Shown in pieces: positions 1 through 5,636 of a stretch of 5,711 nucleotides of DNA. The stretch lies in the NCBI GenBank assembly GCA_013203855.1, contig JABMPG010000290.1:1-5711 (forward strand). The letters are read 5' to 3'. The notes below the pieces were generated by a model that did not search any database, was not told where the DNA came from, and saw only the letters and a program-made list of their open reading frames with translations. How positions within the stretch are numbered: position 1 is the stretch's first letter; each line of letters opens with the position of its first letter. The position numbers and the translations under genes were made by a program. This DNA comes from a bacterium. GTDB taxonomy: Bacteria; Sumerlaeota; Sumerlaeia; UBA8349.

Positions 1-1
1 G

Positions 2-808
2 GACGATACGTTCAGCTTCGACGCCGGTGGCGACACGTACGACGTCGCGTTCAACGCACACATCGCGAGCTTCGATCCCGCGGCGGTCGACACGTTAACG
101 TTCACCGGCGGCGCGGGGGGGCAGTTCAGCGATTTTTTCCAGGCTATTTTCGGAAACATGAAGGGGGGCGGCTTCGGCGGTCAGGATCCCTTTGCCGAGG
201 CTGAGATGCGGGGCGGCCCGAGGGGCGTTTTCCCCGGCGAGGTCCCTCGCGGGGCGGACCAGGAGGCCGAGATCGAGATTTCCCTCGCGGAGGCCTATCA
301 CGGGATTTCTAAACCGATCGAGTTGGAGAGCGTGGAGCCGACGCCGGACGGGGGCTTGCAGCGGCGGCGCAAGTCCTATGAGGTCCGTATTCCCAAGGGG
401 GCGACGGCGGGGTCTCGGATTCGGCTGGCGGGCCAGGGCGGCGTCGGGATAGGCGGCGCGAAGAAGGGCGACCTTTACCTGAAGGTGCGGCTTCGTCCCG
501 ACCCCCGTTTTGAGGTGGAGGGCCATGATCTTCGCAGGACGGTCGATATCACGCCGTGGGAGGCGGCACTGGGCGGGGATGTGAGTATCGAAACTCTCGA
601 TGGCTCAGTTCGGCTCTCGATTCCGGCGGGGAGCCAGAGCGGGAAGATCCTACGCCTGCGGGGGCGGGGTCTGCCCCAGCGCACAGGAAAGTCGGGGGAT
701 ATGCTTGTCCGGCTGAGGATCGTGGTTCCGACAACACTGAGCGAGAAGGAACGCGCCCTTTTCGAAAAGATGTCCAGGGAGTCTTCTTTCCGGCCCGAGT
801 CGAGGTAG
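2..808 (+). CDS. DnaJ/CbpA-type co-chaperone, C-terminal part (5' end outside window)
   Basis: This is the C-terminal 268 residues of an Hsp40 co-chaperone, which delivers unfolded clients to DnaK in the cytoplasm. A glycine/phenylalanine linker is visible at about residues 36-64 (FSDFFQAIFG, then GGGFGGQDPF). C-terminal domain I follows, from GADQEAEIEISLAEAYHG (84-101) through VRIPKG (128-133) and GDLYLKV (156-162). C-terminal domain II has ITPWEAALGG (183-192), IPAG (207-210) and the closing LSEKERALFEKM helix. There is no cysteine and hence no CxxCxGxG zinc-finger repeat, which points to the class II/CbpA type rather than canonical DnaJ. The J domain with its HPD motif is not in the window, so co-chaperone activity cannot be confirmed. 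The frame is open to the left edge; the ATG at 158 lies inside the linker and is not a credible start. The first 33 residues do not look like the usual end of a J domain. The gene converges on the URO-D-like gene, with 76 bases between stops. Confidence 0.9.
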   Translation, partial: DDTFSFDAGGDTYDVAFNAHIASFDPAAVDTLTFTGGAGGQFSDFFQAIFGNMKGGGFGGQDPFAEAEMRGGPRGVFPGEVPRGADQEAEIEISLAEAYHGISKPIELESVEPTPDGGLQRRRKSYEVRIPKGATAGSRIRLAGQGGVGIGGAKKGDLYLKVRLRPDPRFEVEGHDLRRTVDITPWEAALGGDVSIETLDGSVRLSIPAGSQSGKILRLRGRGLPQRTGKSGDMLVRLRIVVPTTLSEKERALFEKMSRESSFRPESR

Positions 809-884
809 ATTTCGGGGTTGTGGTGCAGGCCTCCGGCCCGAATCCGGTTCTTCTGCGGCAACTGTCGCCCGATCACTACAACTA

Positions 885-1907
885 TCAGTTTGAGATTATT
901 TCTGACATGAAGGCTTCGATGTTTTCGGCCGGTGCACCGGCTGGGATGTCGCAGCCGCTGGAGAGTATCCAACGACGGCCCTTGGCCTCGTCGATAAGGG
1001 CGCGCGTGGCCTTATGCACCTGTTCGGGCGTGCCGAACCGAAAAAGGGATGCCGGGTCGAGATTGCCGCGAAGAACAGCCCCATCGCCGGTGAGTTCGAG
1101 GGCGCGAGAGGCGGGGACGGCGTAGTCGATGTCGAAGAAGTCGACGCCCGTAGCCAGAATGTCGGGGATGATCGGCTCGATCCGGCCGCAGATGTGGAGG
1201 CCGACGACAGGCCATCCCGCGTGCTTGAGCGCTGAGACGAGGCGTTGATGGAGTGGCACGATCCGGTCGCGATAGAGGACGGGTGAGATGAAATCGGGCG
1301 AGCAGGTGGCCTCGCCGAAGATGAGGCCATGGGCGCCGGAGTCGGTGAGCCATTCTCCGAGGCGGATCGCCACGCCGGTCGTGAACTCGAGGAGCCGGTC
1401 CGACGCTTCGGGGTCGGTGAGCAGGTCCATGAGGAGCGTTTCCGCGCCGCGCAACTGGGCGGCCAACAGCAAGGGGCCGCGTAGCGTGGCGAGGATGAAG
1501 GTGTCCGATCCGATTTCGCGTGAGGCTTGTTCCAGTGCTTCACGATAGAGAGGAAGCCGGCCGGTTTGGCACGGATCGATTGCGGCCAGGCAGGCGATGG
1601 CTTCGTCGGAAATTGCGCTATCGAGAAGGATCTGGCGGAGCTCGGGCGCCCCGTCCGGAGGCTGATGGATCTCGGCTCCCAAGGCTTCCGCTTCCGCAGT
1701 GACGCCCTGCGAGAGTTGCACGCCATCGAGGCCGAATCGACGGGCGCTGTCGACGGTTACGCGGGCCATCGTTTCGGCCGAGGAGAAGTAGTCACCCAGC
1801 GGCACGCGGGCGAGCCGGGCGAGTCCGGAATGCAGAATCGACAGGGCGGGCAAGCGGTCGACGGGGCGGCCGGAGAAGAGGGTTTGGATGCGCTGGAGGC
1901 CGGTCAT
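885..1907 (-). CDS. URO-D superfamily protein, MtaA/MtbA-like methyltransferase type
   Basis: The 340-residue protein is full length for the uroporphyrinogen decarboxylase superfamily. The N-terminus (TGLQRIQTLFSGRPVDRLP) is typical of the uncharacterised and corrinoid-methyltransferase branches. It lacks the RQAGRY substrate-binding motif of true HemE. Instead it has His238-Ile-Cys240-Gly in VGLHICG and a later Cys319 in SSGCDIP, the HxC...C zinc-ligand pattern of methylcobalamin:coenzyme M methyltransferases such as MtaA and MtbA. The inferred role is zinc-dependent methyl transfer from a corrinoid or similar carrier, probably cytosolic, with unknown substrate. No corrinoid-binding protein or partner methyltransferase lies in the window. 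The ATG at 1907 is preferred because it gives the conserved family N-terminus, although no clear Shine-Dalgarno sequence precedes it; an in-frame stop lies about 12 codons upstream. Haem synthesis is the less likely alternative. Confidence 0.88.
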   Translation of the reverse strand: MTGLQRIQTLFSGRPVDRLPALSILHSGLARLARVPLGDYFSSAETMARVTVDSARRFGLDGVQLSQGVTAEAEALGAEIHQPPDGAPELRQILLDSAISDEAIACLAAIDPCQTGRLPLYREALEQASREIGSDTFILATLRGPLLLAAQLRGAETLLMDLLTDPEASDRLLEFTTGVAIRLGEWLTDSGAHGLIFGEATCSPDFISPVLYRDRIVPLHQRLVSALKHAGWPVVGLHICGRIEPIIPDILATGVDFFDIDYAVPASRALELTGDGAVLRGNLDPASLFRFGTPEQVHKATRALIDEAKGRRWILSSGCDIPAGAPAENIEAFMSEIISN

Positions 1908-1986
1908 GAGGGGACGGGTTTGAGGTTCAGGATTTCGAATCTATTGGGGACTGCCGGGAAGAATAGTCGGATCAGAGGAACTCCGG

Positions 1987-2030
1987 TTGTGGCACAGCTG
2001 GAGGCGACTGTGCCACAAGGGTTTTTGTTT
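1987..2030 (+). repeat. Perfect 11-bp inverted repeat with T-rich tail (REP-like palindrome or intrinsic terminator)
   Basis: The left arm TTGTGGCACAG (1987-1997) is perfectly complementary to the right arm CTGTGCCACAA (2008-2018), with a 10-base loop. Two G's and then GTTTTTGTTT (2021-2030) follow on the plus strand. The shape is that of a Rho-independent terminator for plus-strand transcription, yet both flanking genes are on the minus strand. The arm sequence and the CTGGA in the loop resemble short palindromes of the GTGGCACAG...CTGTGCCAC type that I recall as dispersed, REP-like elements in Planctomycetota and other environmental genomes. That recollection is unverified. On the minus strand the hairpin has no U-tract after it and would not be a standard terminator of the aldolase transcript. 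Confidence 0.75.
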
Positions 2031-2100
2031 CGGAGAAGGCCGAGGCTGGCGGTTTCAGGCTTATTCTCACCGGGGCCGGCTCCGGGCCACTTCTCTCAGG

Positions 2101-2736
2101 CTATCGGCTCTTCTTTCCTCTCTCGACCGCCTCCTGCGTCAACCTCATTACGCCCACCCAGTCCTTGGCTTTCAGGAGTTTCTTGTCCACCAGCCAACTG
2201 CCGCCGATGGCTGCGACGCCGGGGTGGGACAGGTACTCGGTCATATTCTCCAGGGCCACGCCGCCGGTTGGGATGAAGCGGACGCCACGGTGGGCGTAGG
2301 GGGCGTAGAGCGACTTGATCATGTTCAGGCCGCCCGCCGCGCCGGCCGGGAAGAATTTGAGAAGTTGGCAGTCCATGTCGAGAGCGGCCTCGATCTCGCT
2401 CGGGGTCATGACGCCGGGAAAAAAGGGCAGGTCGAGTTCCTGGGCGCGTCGCACGATCTTCGGGTTGAGTCCGGGCGCGACGGCGAACTGAGCACCGGCT
2501 TCTTTCGCGGCCTCGACCTCGTCGATCGTAGTGACCGTGCCGGCCCCGAGGGCGAAGTCGGGGAATTTGTCGGCGGCGATTCTGATGGCTTCGCGCGCCG
2601 CCAGGGTACGGAAGGTGATCTCGGCGACTTCGAGACCGCCGGCCTGGAGCGCCTCGCACAGGGGCACGACGTCGGCCGCCGTGTCCAGCGCGATCACCGG
2701 GATAATTCTGCTCTTTTCGATTCGTTCAACGATCAT
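2101..2736 (-). CDS. eda: 2-dehydro-3-deoxy-phosphogluconate (KDPG)/4-hydroxy-2-oxoglutarate aldolase
   Basis: This class I aldolase cleaves KDPG to pyruvate and glyceraldehyde 3-phosphate, or KHG to pyruvate and glyoxylate. It works in the cytoplasm, in the Entner-Doudoroff route or uronic-acid breakdown. The 211 residues match the family length of about 200-215. Visible landmarks are Glu39 in VAEITFRT, the catalytic acid/base position; GAGTV at 64-68; APGLNP at 87-92; the Schiff-base Lys127 in LLKFFPAG; the phosphate-binding PTGGV (156-160); and GGSW (178-181) near the C-terminus. The start is well placed: AAGGA lies about 7 bases before the ATG. No edd, kdgK or uronate gene is in the window, so the pathway it serves is unknown. 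It lies 92 bases downstream of the DUF2161 gene on the same strand and could be read from that transcript. Confidence 0.95.
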   Translation of the reverse strand: MIVERIEKSRIIPVIALDTAADVVPLCEALQAGGLEVAEITFRTLAAREAIRIAADKFPDFALGAGTVTTIDEVEAAKEAGAQFAVAPGLNPKIVRRAQELDLPFFPGVMTPSEIEAALDMDCQLLKFFPAGAAGGLNMIKSLYAPYAHRGVRFIPTGGVALENMTEYLSHPGVAAIGGSWLVDKKLLKAKDWVGVMRLTQEAVERGKKSR

Positions 2737-2828
2737 GTCTTGTTCCTTCGAATCTTAGATGGCACGGCCAATACTCTTCGAGTCAAGGAAACAGGAAAAG
2801 CACGGGCTGTCAAGCGCCTTTGAAAGGC

Positions 2829-3488
2829 TCAAGGAGTAGTTTCCCAGAGGGGGATTTCCTTTTCGCCTTTGGGGGAGAGGGCGTAGATACCGGCGCCCTG
2901 CCGCTCGAACCAGCCGTAGACGTCGCGGTAGAGAACATTCCGCGCCTTGGGGTCTTCGAGGGTCGCGGCGATCTCGGAGGCCTTCGTGGCGCCTTGTTCT
3001 TTCAGCAGATTCGCGATGCGCAGAGCGCGTTGGCGATAGGCCGTCAGCAGCCCCTTGCGGCGGTCGCTGCCGCCGAGGTTCGGATCGCCCACGCGTTTGC
3101 TGAACTCGGCAAGGAGGCGGTCGGTGTGGGCTTTGCGCTTGCGCGGCTGATAGTCGCCGGGGTCGAGCACGGCGTCGACCGGGCCTTCGGGGCACACCAC
3201 GAGAAGGCCGAGGCCGAGCCGACGAAGAAGTCTGACGACCGTGCGGCGGCGGGTGCGGAGGGTGGAGCAGTCGGGTGGGACGGCGACGTAGACTTTGTCG
3301 GACGCGCCGAGGCGTTCGACGGCCTGGAGGAGAACCTGGAGGTTGAGGCGGGTTTTGATCTCGACGAGGACCGGCTCTTCGTCACCCCGCACGGCCACGA
3401 CGTCGCAGTCGCCTATCTCGCCCTTGACGGCGTAGCCCTGGGACTCCAAAAAGCGCTTGAGGGGTGGGTACAGCTCGGTCTCTCGCAT
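2829..3488 (-). CDS. DUF2161 family protein, putative PD-(D/E)XK nuclease fold
   Basis: The 219-residue protein resembles the DUF2161 family, sometimes annotated as a putative phosphodiesterase; no biochemical function is firmly established to my knowledge. The N-terminal half has a nuclease-like core: YPPLKRFLESQGYAVKGEI, then Glu24, Asp29 in DCDVVAV, the Glu43-Ile-Lys45 pair in VLVEIK, and LLQAVERL. This order (E...D...ExK...Q) is that of the PD-(D/E)XK superfamily. A basic middle section (78-90 and 116-119) may bind nucleic acid. The C-terminal 70 residues (ALRIANLLKEQGATKASEIA... GIYALSPKGEKEI) look like a winged helix. The ATG is 6 bases after the LemA stop, and its Shine-Dalgarno is weak, so translation is probably coupled to lemA. 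The stop codon abuts a small palindrome, GCCTTTGAAAGGC (2816-2828), too short and without a T-run to call a terminator. Confidence 0.85.
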   Translation of the reverse strand: MRETELYPPLKRFLESQGYAVKGEIGDCDVVAVRGDEEPVLVEIKTRLNLQVLLQAVERLGASDKVYVAVPPDCSTLRTRRRTVVRLLRRLGLGLLVVCPEGPVDAVLDPGDYQPRKRKAHTDRLLAEFSKRVGDPNLGGSDRRKGLLTAYRQRALRIANLLKEQGATKASEIAATLEDPKARNVLYRDVYGWFERQGAGIYALSPKGEKEIPLWETTP

Positions 3489-3494
3489 CCCGGC

Positions 3495-4061
3495 TCAGAA
3501 CTGCACCTTTGGCGCCTCGCGCTGGGCCGCTTCCTCGATCTCGAAAAACTCTTCGTCTTTGAAACCGAACATGCCGGCGACGATGTTGGCGGGAACGGTC
3601 TGGATCTTCGTGTTATAGGTCATGACCGAATCGTTGTAGAACTGGCGGGCGAAGGCGATCTTGTTTTCGGTCGAGGTCAGTTCCTCATGGAGGGCCATCA
3701 TGTTGCGGTCGGCCTTGAGGTTGGGGTAGGCCTCAACGACGGCGAAGAGAGATCGCAGGGTGGAAGTGAGCATGTTTTCAGCCTGGGCCTGCTCGGCGAC
3801 TCCGCTGGCGTCGATGGCCTGCTGCCGCGCCTTGATGACGGCCTCAAGGGTGCCACGCTCGTGAGCCATATAGCCCTTGGCCGTCTCGACCAGGTTCGGG
3901 ATCAGGTCATAGCGCCGCTTCAGTTGGACGTCGACCTGGGCCCAAGCATTCTTCACCCGCTGCCGGAGTTGGACCAGCGAATTGTATATCCCGATGCCAA
4001 CGAGTACCAGCAGCACGCCCAGCCCGACAAAGACCAGCAAAGCGATCAGCGAAGTAGTCAT
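3495..4061 (-). CDS. lemA: LemA family membrane-anchored protein
   Basis: The protein has 188 residues, the usual LemA length. An N-terminal membrane segment (about 5-27, SLIALLVFVGLGVLLVLVGIGIY) is followed by the long helical domain. It carries the family blocks YNSLVQLRQRVKNAWAQVDV, QLKRRYDLIPNLVETAKGY (47-64), AYPNLKAD (111-118), and LTSTENKIAFARQFYNDSV with YNTKIQTVPANIVA up to the GFKDEEFFE end. LemA proteins are anchored in the cytoplasmic membrane; their molecular function is not established. I chose the ATG at 4061 because AAGGA sits about 8 bases upstream and the membrane segment then starts at residue 5. An in-frame ATG at 4133 would add 24 polar residues with no good ribosome site. 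The usual partners (a TPM-domain protein or HtpX) are absent; instead the DUF2161 gene follows directly. Confidence 0.95.
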   Translation of the reverse strand: MTTSLIALLVFVGLGVLLVLVGIGIYNSLVQLRQRVKNAWAQVDVQLKRRYDLIPNLVETAKGYMAHERGTLEAVIKARQQAIDASGVAEQAQAENMLTSTLRSLFAVVEAYPNLKADRNMMALHEELTSTENKIAFARQFYNDSVMTYNTKIQTVPANIVAGMFGFKDEEFFEIEEAAQREAPKVQF

Positions 4062-4075
4062 GTCCCGATTCCTTT
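4053..4075 (-). promoter_or_regulatory. Ribosome binding site deciding the lemA start
   Basis: Read on the minus strand, GGAAAGGAATCGGGAC precedes the ATG at 4061. AAAGGA is a good Shine-Dalgarno match at normal spacing. It supports this start over the in-frame ATG at 4133. Confidence 0.6.
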
Positions 4076-4147
4076 CCGACGCAAAGAGGTCAGGCCGGGT
4101 GCAGTGAGAAGATCCGGCCGGGGAGAACACCATCGAAAACCAACGTC

Positions 4148-4177
4148 AGTATGAAGGGCATGGGACGGGGGTGTCAA
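4148..4177 (-). promoter_or_regulatory. Probable sigma70-type promoter for lemA
   Basis: On the minus strand a perfect TTGACA (4177-4172) is followed by an 18-base spacer and CATACT (4153-4148, four of six matches to TATAAT). Transcription would start near 4141 and give a leader of about 80 bases before the lemA ATG at 4061. The -35 box contains the TGA stop codon of the small upstream ORF. The promoter would serve lemA and the DUF2161 gene. Confidence 0.45.
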
Positions 4178-4377
4178 GGGTTTCGCGGGGGATCATGAGG
4201 CGCAGCAGGGCCGGACTCGTGCGAGCCGTCCGTTCTTCTGATGTCCTGCTTTTTCTTGACCGGCTGGTCGTTTTGCCAGAGGTATCGGTCTTTCTCGCCG
4301 ATGCAGAGCAGCTCGAGATCTTCCGGTATCTCGTCCATATTGAAGGCGTTGTATTTCAATAGATCAAGCTGTGACAA
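4174..4377 (-). CDS. Small hypothetical protein (67 aa)
   Basis: I do not recognise this ORF. It encodes 67 residues from a TTG start: an acidic, leucine-rich N-terminal half (SQLDLLKYNAFNMDEIPEDLELLCIGEKDRYLW) and a polar C-terminal half with KKK and a proline-rich tail (PAAPHDPPRNP). The first half reads like real protein; the tail looks like low-constraint or non-coding sequence. No strong Shine-Dalgarno precedes the TTG. An internal ATG at 4338 would give 54 residues, also without a clear ribosome site. It lies 44 bases downstream of the antiporter stop on the same strand, so it could be the last gene of that transcript. It has no membrane segment or signal peptide. It could be a genuine small gene, the remnant of a longer one, or a chance ORF. 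Confidence 0.4.
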   Translation of the reverse strand: MSQLDLLKYNAFNMDEIPEDLELLCIGEKDRYLWQNDQPVKKKQDIRRTDGSHESGPAAPHDPPRNP

Positions 4378-4421
4378 GTCTACCGAGTCGTCTCAGCATT
4401 GGCCGTGTCCTTCCTTGCCAC

Positions 4422-5465
4422 TCAAGGGGCCGGTGGGGAGAAGACCACATTGGAAATGATGTAGACGGCGAAAACCGCGAGGAAGACAAACCCGGGCCAG
4501 CGGGCGAAGCGGTCGCGACTGAAGAAGATATGGAGGCGGAAGAGGACGAGGACCAGGATCATGATGGGGAAGTGGAGGCGGAAGAAAAGGGGGTCGACGA
4601 CGAGGTGGGGGACGGCGCAGGCCGAGGCGCCAATGACGAAGAGGACGTTGAGGATGTCGGCGCCGATGACGTTGCCGATGAGGAGGTCGGTATGTCCTTT
4701 TCGAATGCTGGCCATGGCGGTAATCAGTTCGGGCAGGGAGGTGCCGAAGGCGATGAGGGTGGCCGAGAGGATGGCGGGCGGCACGTGCCAGCGCACGCAG
4801 AGGACTCGGACGTTGGGCACGGCGATGTTGCTGGCCGCAAGGACCATGAAGAGGCCGACCAGGAGCATTCCGGCGTTGACCGGAACCGACATGCCCAGGT
4901 GCAACCGCTCGCGTTCTTCATCGATCAGGTCGACCTTCTGGTATTCGACGACGTGCTTGCGAGCCCAGCGGACCGAGATGTAGAGATAGCCGAGGAGAAG
5001 GGCGATGAAGACGAAACCGATCGCGCGGGGGATGATCTGCCGGTCGAGGACTTCATCGTAGAACAGGAAGGAGACGACGACGAGGAGAACGCCCGAGCCG
5101 AACTGGATCCAGCCGTGGCGGTTGAGGATGAAGGGATCTTTGGGCAGATGAACCAGAACGGCGGAGAGGCCGAAGATCAGGGCGGTGTCGCAGATAATGC
5201 TTCCGACGGCGTTTCCGAGGGCGAGATCGGGCATTCCCCGGAAAGCGGCCAGGACGGAGACGGCCGTTTCGGGCGTGGTCGTGCCCAAACTGACGATGGT
5301 GGCGCCGATAATGACTTTGGAGATTCCAAGGCGTTCGGAGAGACCGACCGCGCCGTCGACGAGCCAGTCGGTGCCCTTGACCAGGACGGCGATGGCTCCG
5401 GCGAGGATCAGAAGCAACGGGAGCGTGCCCCGTGCCTCAAAGAAATGTTGCAGCGCCTCTTCCAT
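4422..5465 (-). CDS. Calcium/sodium antiporter (CaCA superfamily, YrbG-like)
   Basis: The 347-residue polytopic protein exchanges cations, most likely Ca2+ against Na+ or H+, across the cytoplasmic membrane. About ten hydrophobic segments are visible in two halves, joined by a charged loop (about 165-190, RWARKHVVEYQKVDLIDEER). Both alpha repeats are present. Alpha-1 has GATIVSLGTTTPET (54-67) with Glu66 and GNAVGSIICD (84-93). Alpha-2 has LIAFGTSLPEL (237-247) with Glu246 and GNVIGADILN (264-273). These glutamates and the ends of the GN motifs line the ion sites in the archaeal exchanger NCX_Mj. The length is slightly above E. coli YrbG. The start at 5465 has only a modest ribosome site (GAG about 8 bases upstream, a better GGAGAG further away) but fits the first membrane segment. 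A strong promoter lies about 50 bases upstream. The exact cation cannot be told from sequence. Confidence 0.93.
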   Translation of the reverse strand: MEEALQHFFEARGTLPLLLILAGAIAVLVKGTDWLVDGAVGLSERLGISKVIIGATIVSLGTTTPETAVSVLAAFRGMPDLALGNAVGSIICDTALIFGLSAVLVHLPKDPFILNRHGWIQFGSGVLLVVVSFLFYDEVLDRQIIPRAIGFVFIALLLGYLYISVRWARKHVVEYQKVDLIDEERERLHLGMSVPVNAGMLLVGLFMVLAASNIAVPNVRVLCVRWHVPPAILSATLIAFGTSLPELITAMASIRKGHTDLLIGNVIGADILNVLFVIGASACAVPHLVVDPLFFRLHFPIMILVLVLFRLHIFFSRDRFARWPGFVFLAVFAVYIISNVVFSPPAP

Positions 5466-5496
5466 GTCTGTTTCTCGCTCTCCGGGCCTTCCCGAA

Positions 5497-5521
5497 GCCT
5501 TTCCTGCCCAGGCAAAAAGGC
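5497..5521. promoter_or_regulatory. Imperfect inverted repeat over the antiporter transcription start (possible operator)
   Basis: The outer arms GCCTTT (5497-5502) and AAAGGC (5516-5521) are perfect complements. The inner arms TGCC (5505-5508) and GGCA (5511-5514) are also complementary, with their centre offset by half a base. The element directly adjoins the predicted -10 box and spans the expected start near 5515, where a repressor site would be effective. Because the right arm lies at or before the start, it would not form a full hairpin in the mRNA. No regulator in the window can be linked to it. Confidence 0.3.
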
Positions 5522-5550
5522 ATTATGGAGAAGGGGGTGAGGAGTGTAAA
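5522..5550 (-). promoter_or_regulatory. Strong sigma70-type promoter for the antiporter gene
   Basis: On the minus strand TTTACA (5550-5545, five of six matches) is followed by a 17-base spacer and CATAAT (5527-5522, five of six matches). This is the best promoter match in the window. It predicts a start near 5515 and a leader of about 50 bases to the ATG at 5465. Confidence 0.6.
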
Positions 5551-5600
5551 GCGGTTTCGGGGCGAGTTCCCGTTTTCAGCGTTCTTCCGAAAGTGTAGGA

Positions 5601-5617
5601 TCGATTCGGCGGATCGA
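5601..5617 (+). promoter_or_regulatory. Short inverted repeat upstream of the right-edge gene
   Basis: TCGAT (5601-5605) and ATCGA (5613-5617) are perfect complements around a 7-base spacer. AGG before and CCT after can extend the pairing with bulges. It sits about 20 bases before the plus-strand ATG at 5637, within the divergent intergenic region. It may be an operator half-site pair or a weak leader hairpin; it is short enough to be chance. Confidence 0.25.
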
Positions 5618-5636
5618 AGCCTGAGAGAAGGCACAA

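Noticed and set aside
2785..2813. TTGACA on the minus strand upstream of the aldolase gene
   Set aside because: The -35 hexamer is perfect, but nothing like TATAAT lies 16-19 bases downstream (TTCCTT at 17), so I do not call a promoter.
2816..2828. Palindrome GCCTTTGAAAGGC just after the DUF2161 stop
   Set aside because: The stem would be at most five base pairs around a three-base loop and no T-run follows on the minus strand, so it is too weak for a terminator call.
4062..4133. N-terminal extension of LemA from the ATG at 4133
   Set aside because: The extra 24 residues are polar and unlike LemA, the ATG has no good ribosome site, and the downstream ATG at 4061 has a clear one directly before the membrane segment.
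2820..4154. A 444-codon plus-strand frame spanning the DUF2161 and lemA genes
   Set aside because: It is antisense to two recognisable genes and crosses their junction. High GC at third positions explains the absence of stops, and no known motif appears in it.
2763..4407. Inverted 10-base match CACGGCCAAT (2763-2772) and ATTGGCCGTG (4398-4407)
   Set aside because: Several 10-base matches are expected by chance in a window of this length, and the flanks do not extend the match.
4371..5540. A long plus-strand frame rich in Asp and Glu, 389 codons, opposite the antiporter
   Set aside because: It is the antisense of a GC-rich membrane-protein gene: hydrophobic codons read backwards give acidic ones. 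The minus-strand product has clear family motifs and a promoter; this frame has neither.
5573..5601. Possible plus-strand promoter TTTTCA-17-TAGGAT before the right-edge gene
   Set aside because: Both boxes match only four of six positions, which is expected by chance in a region of this size.
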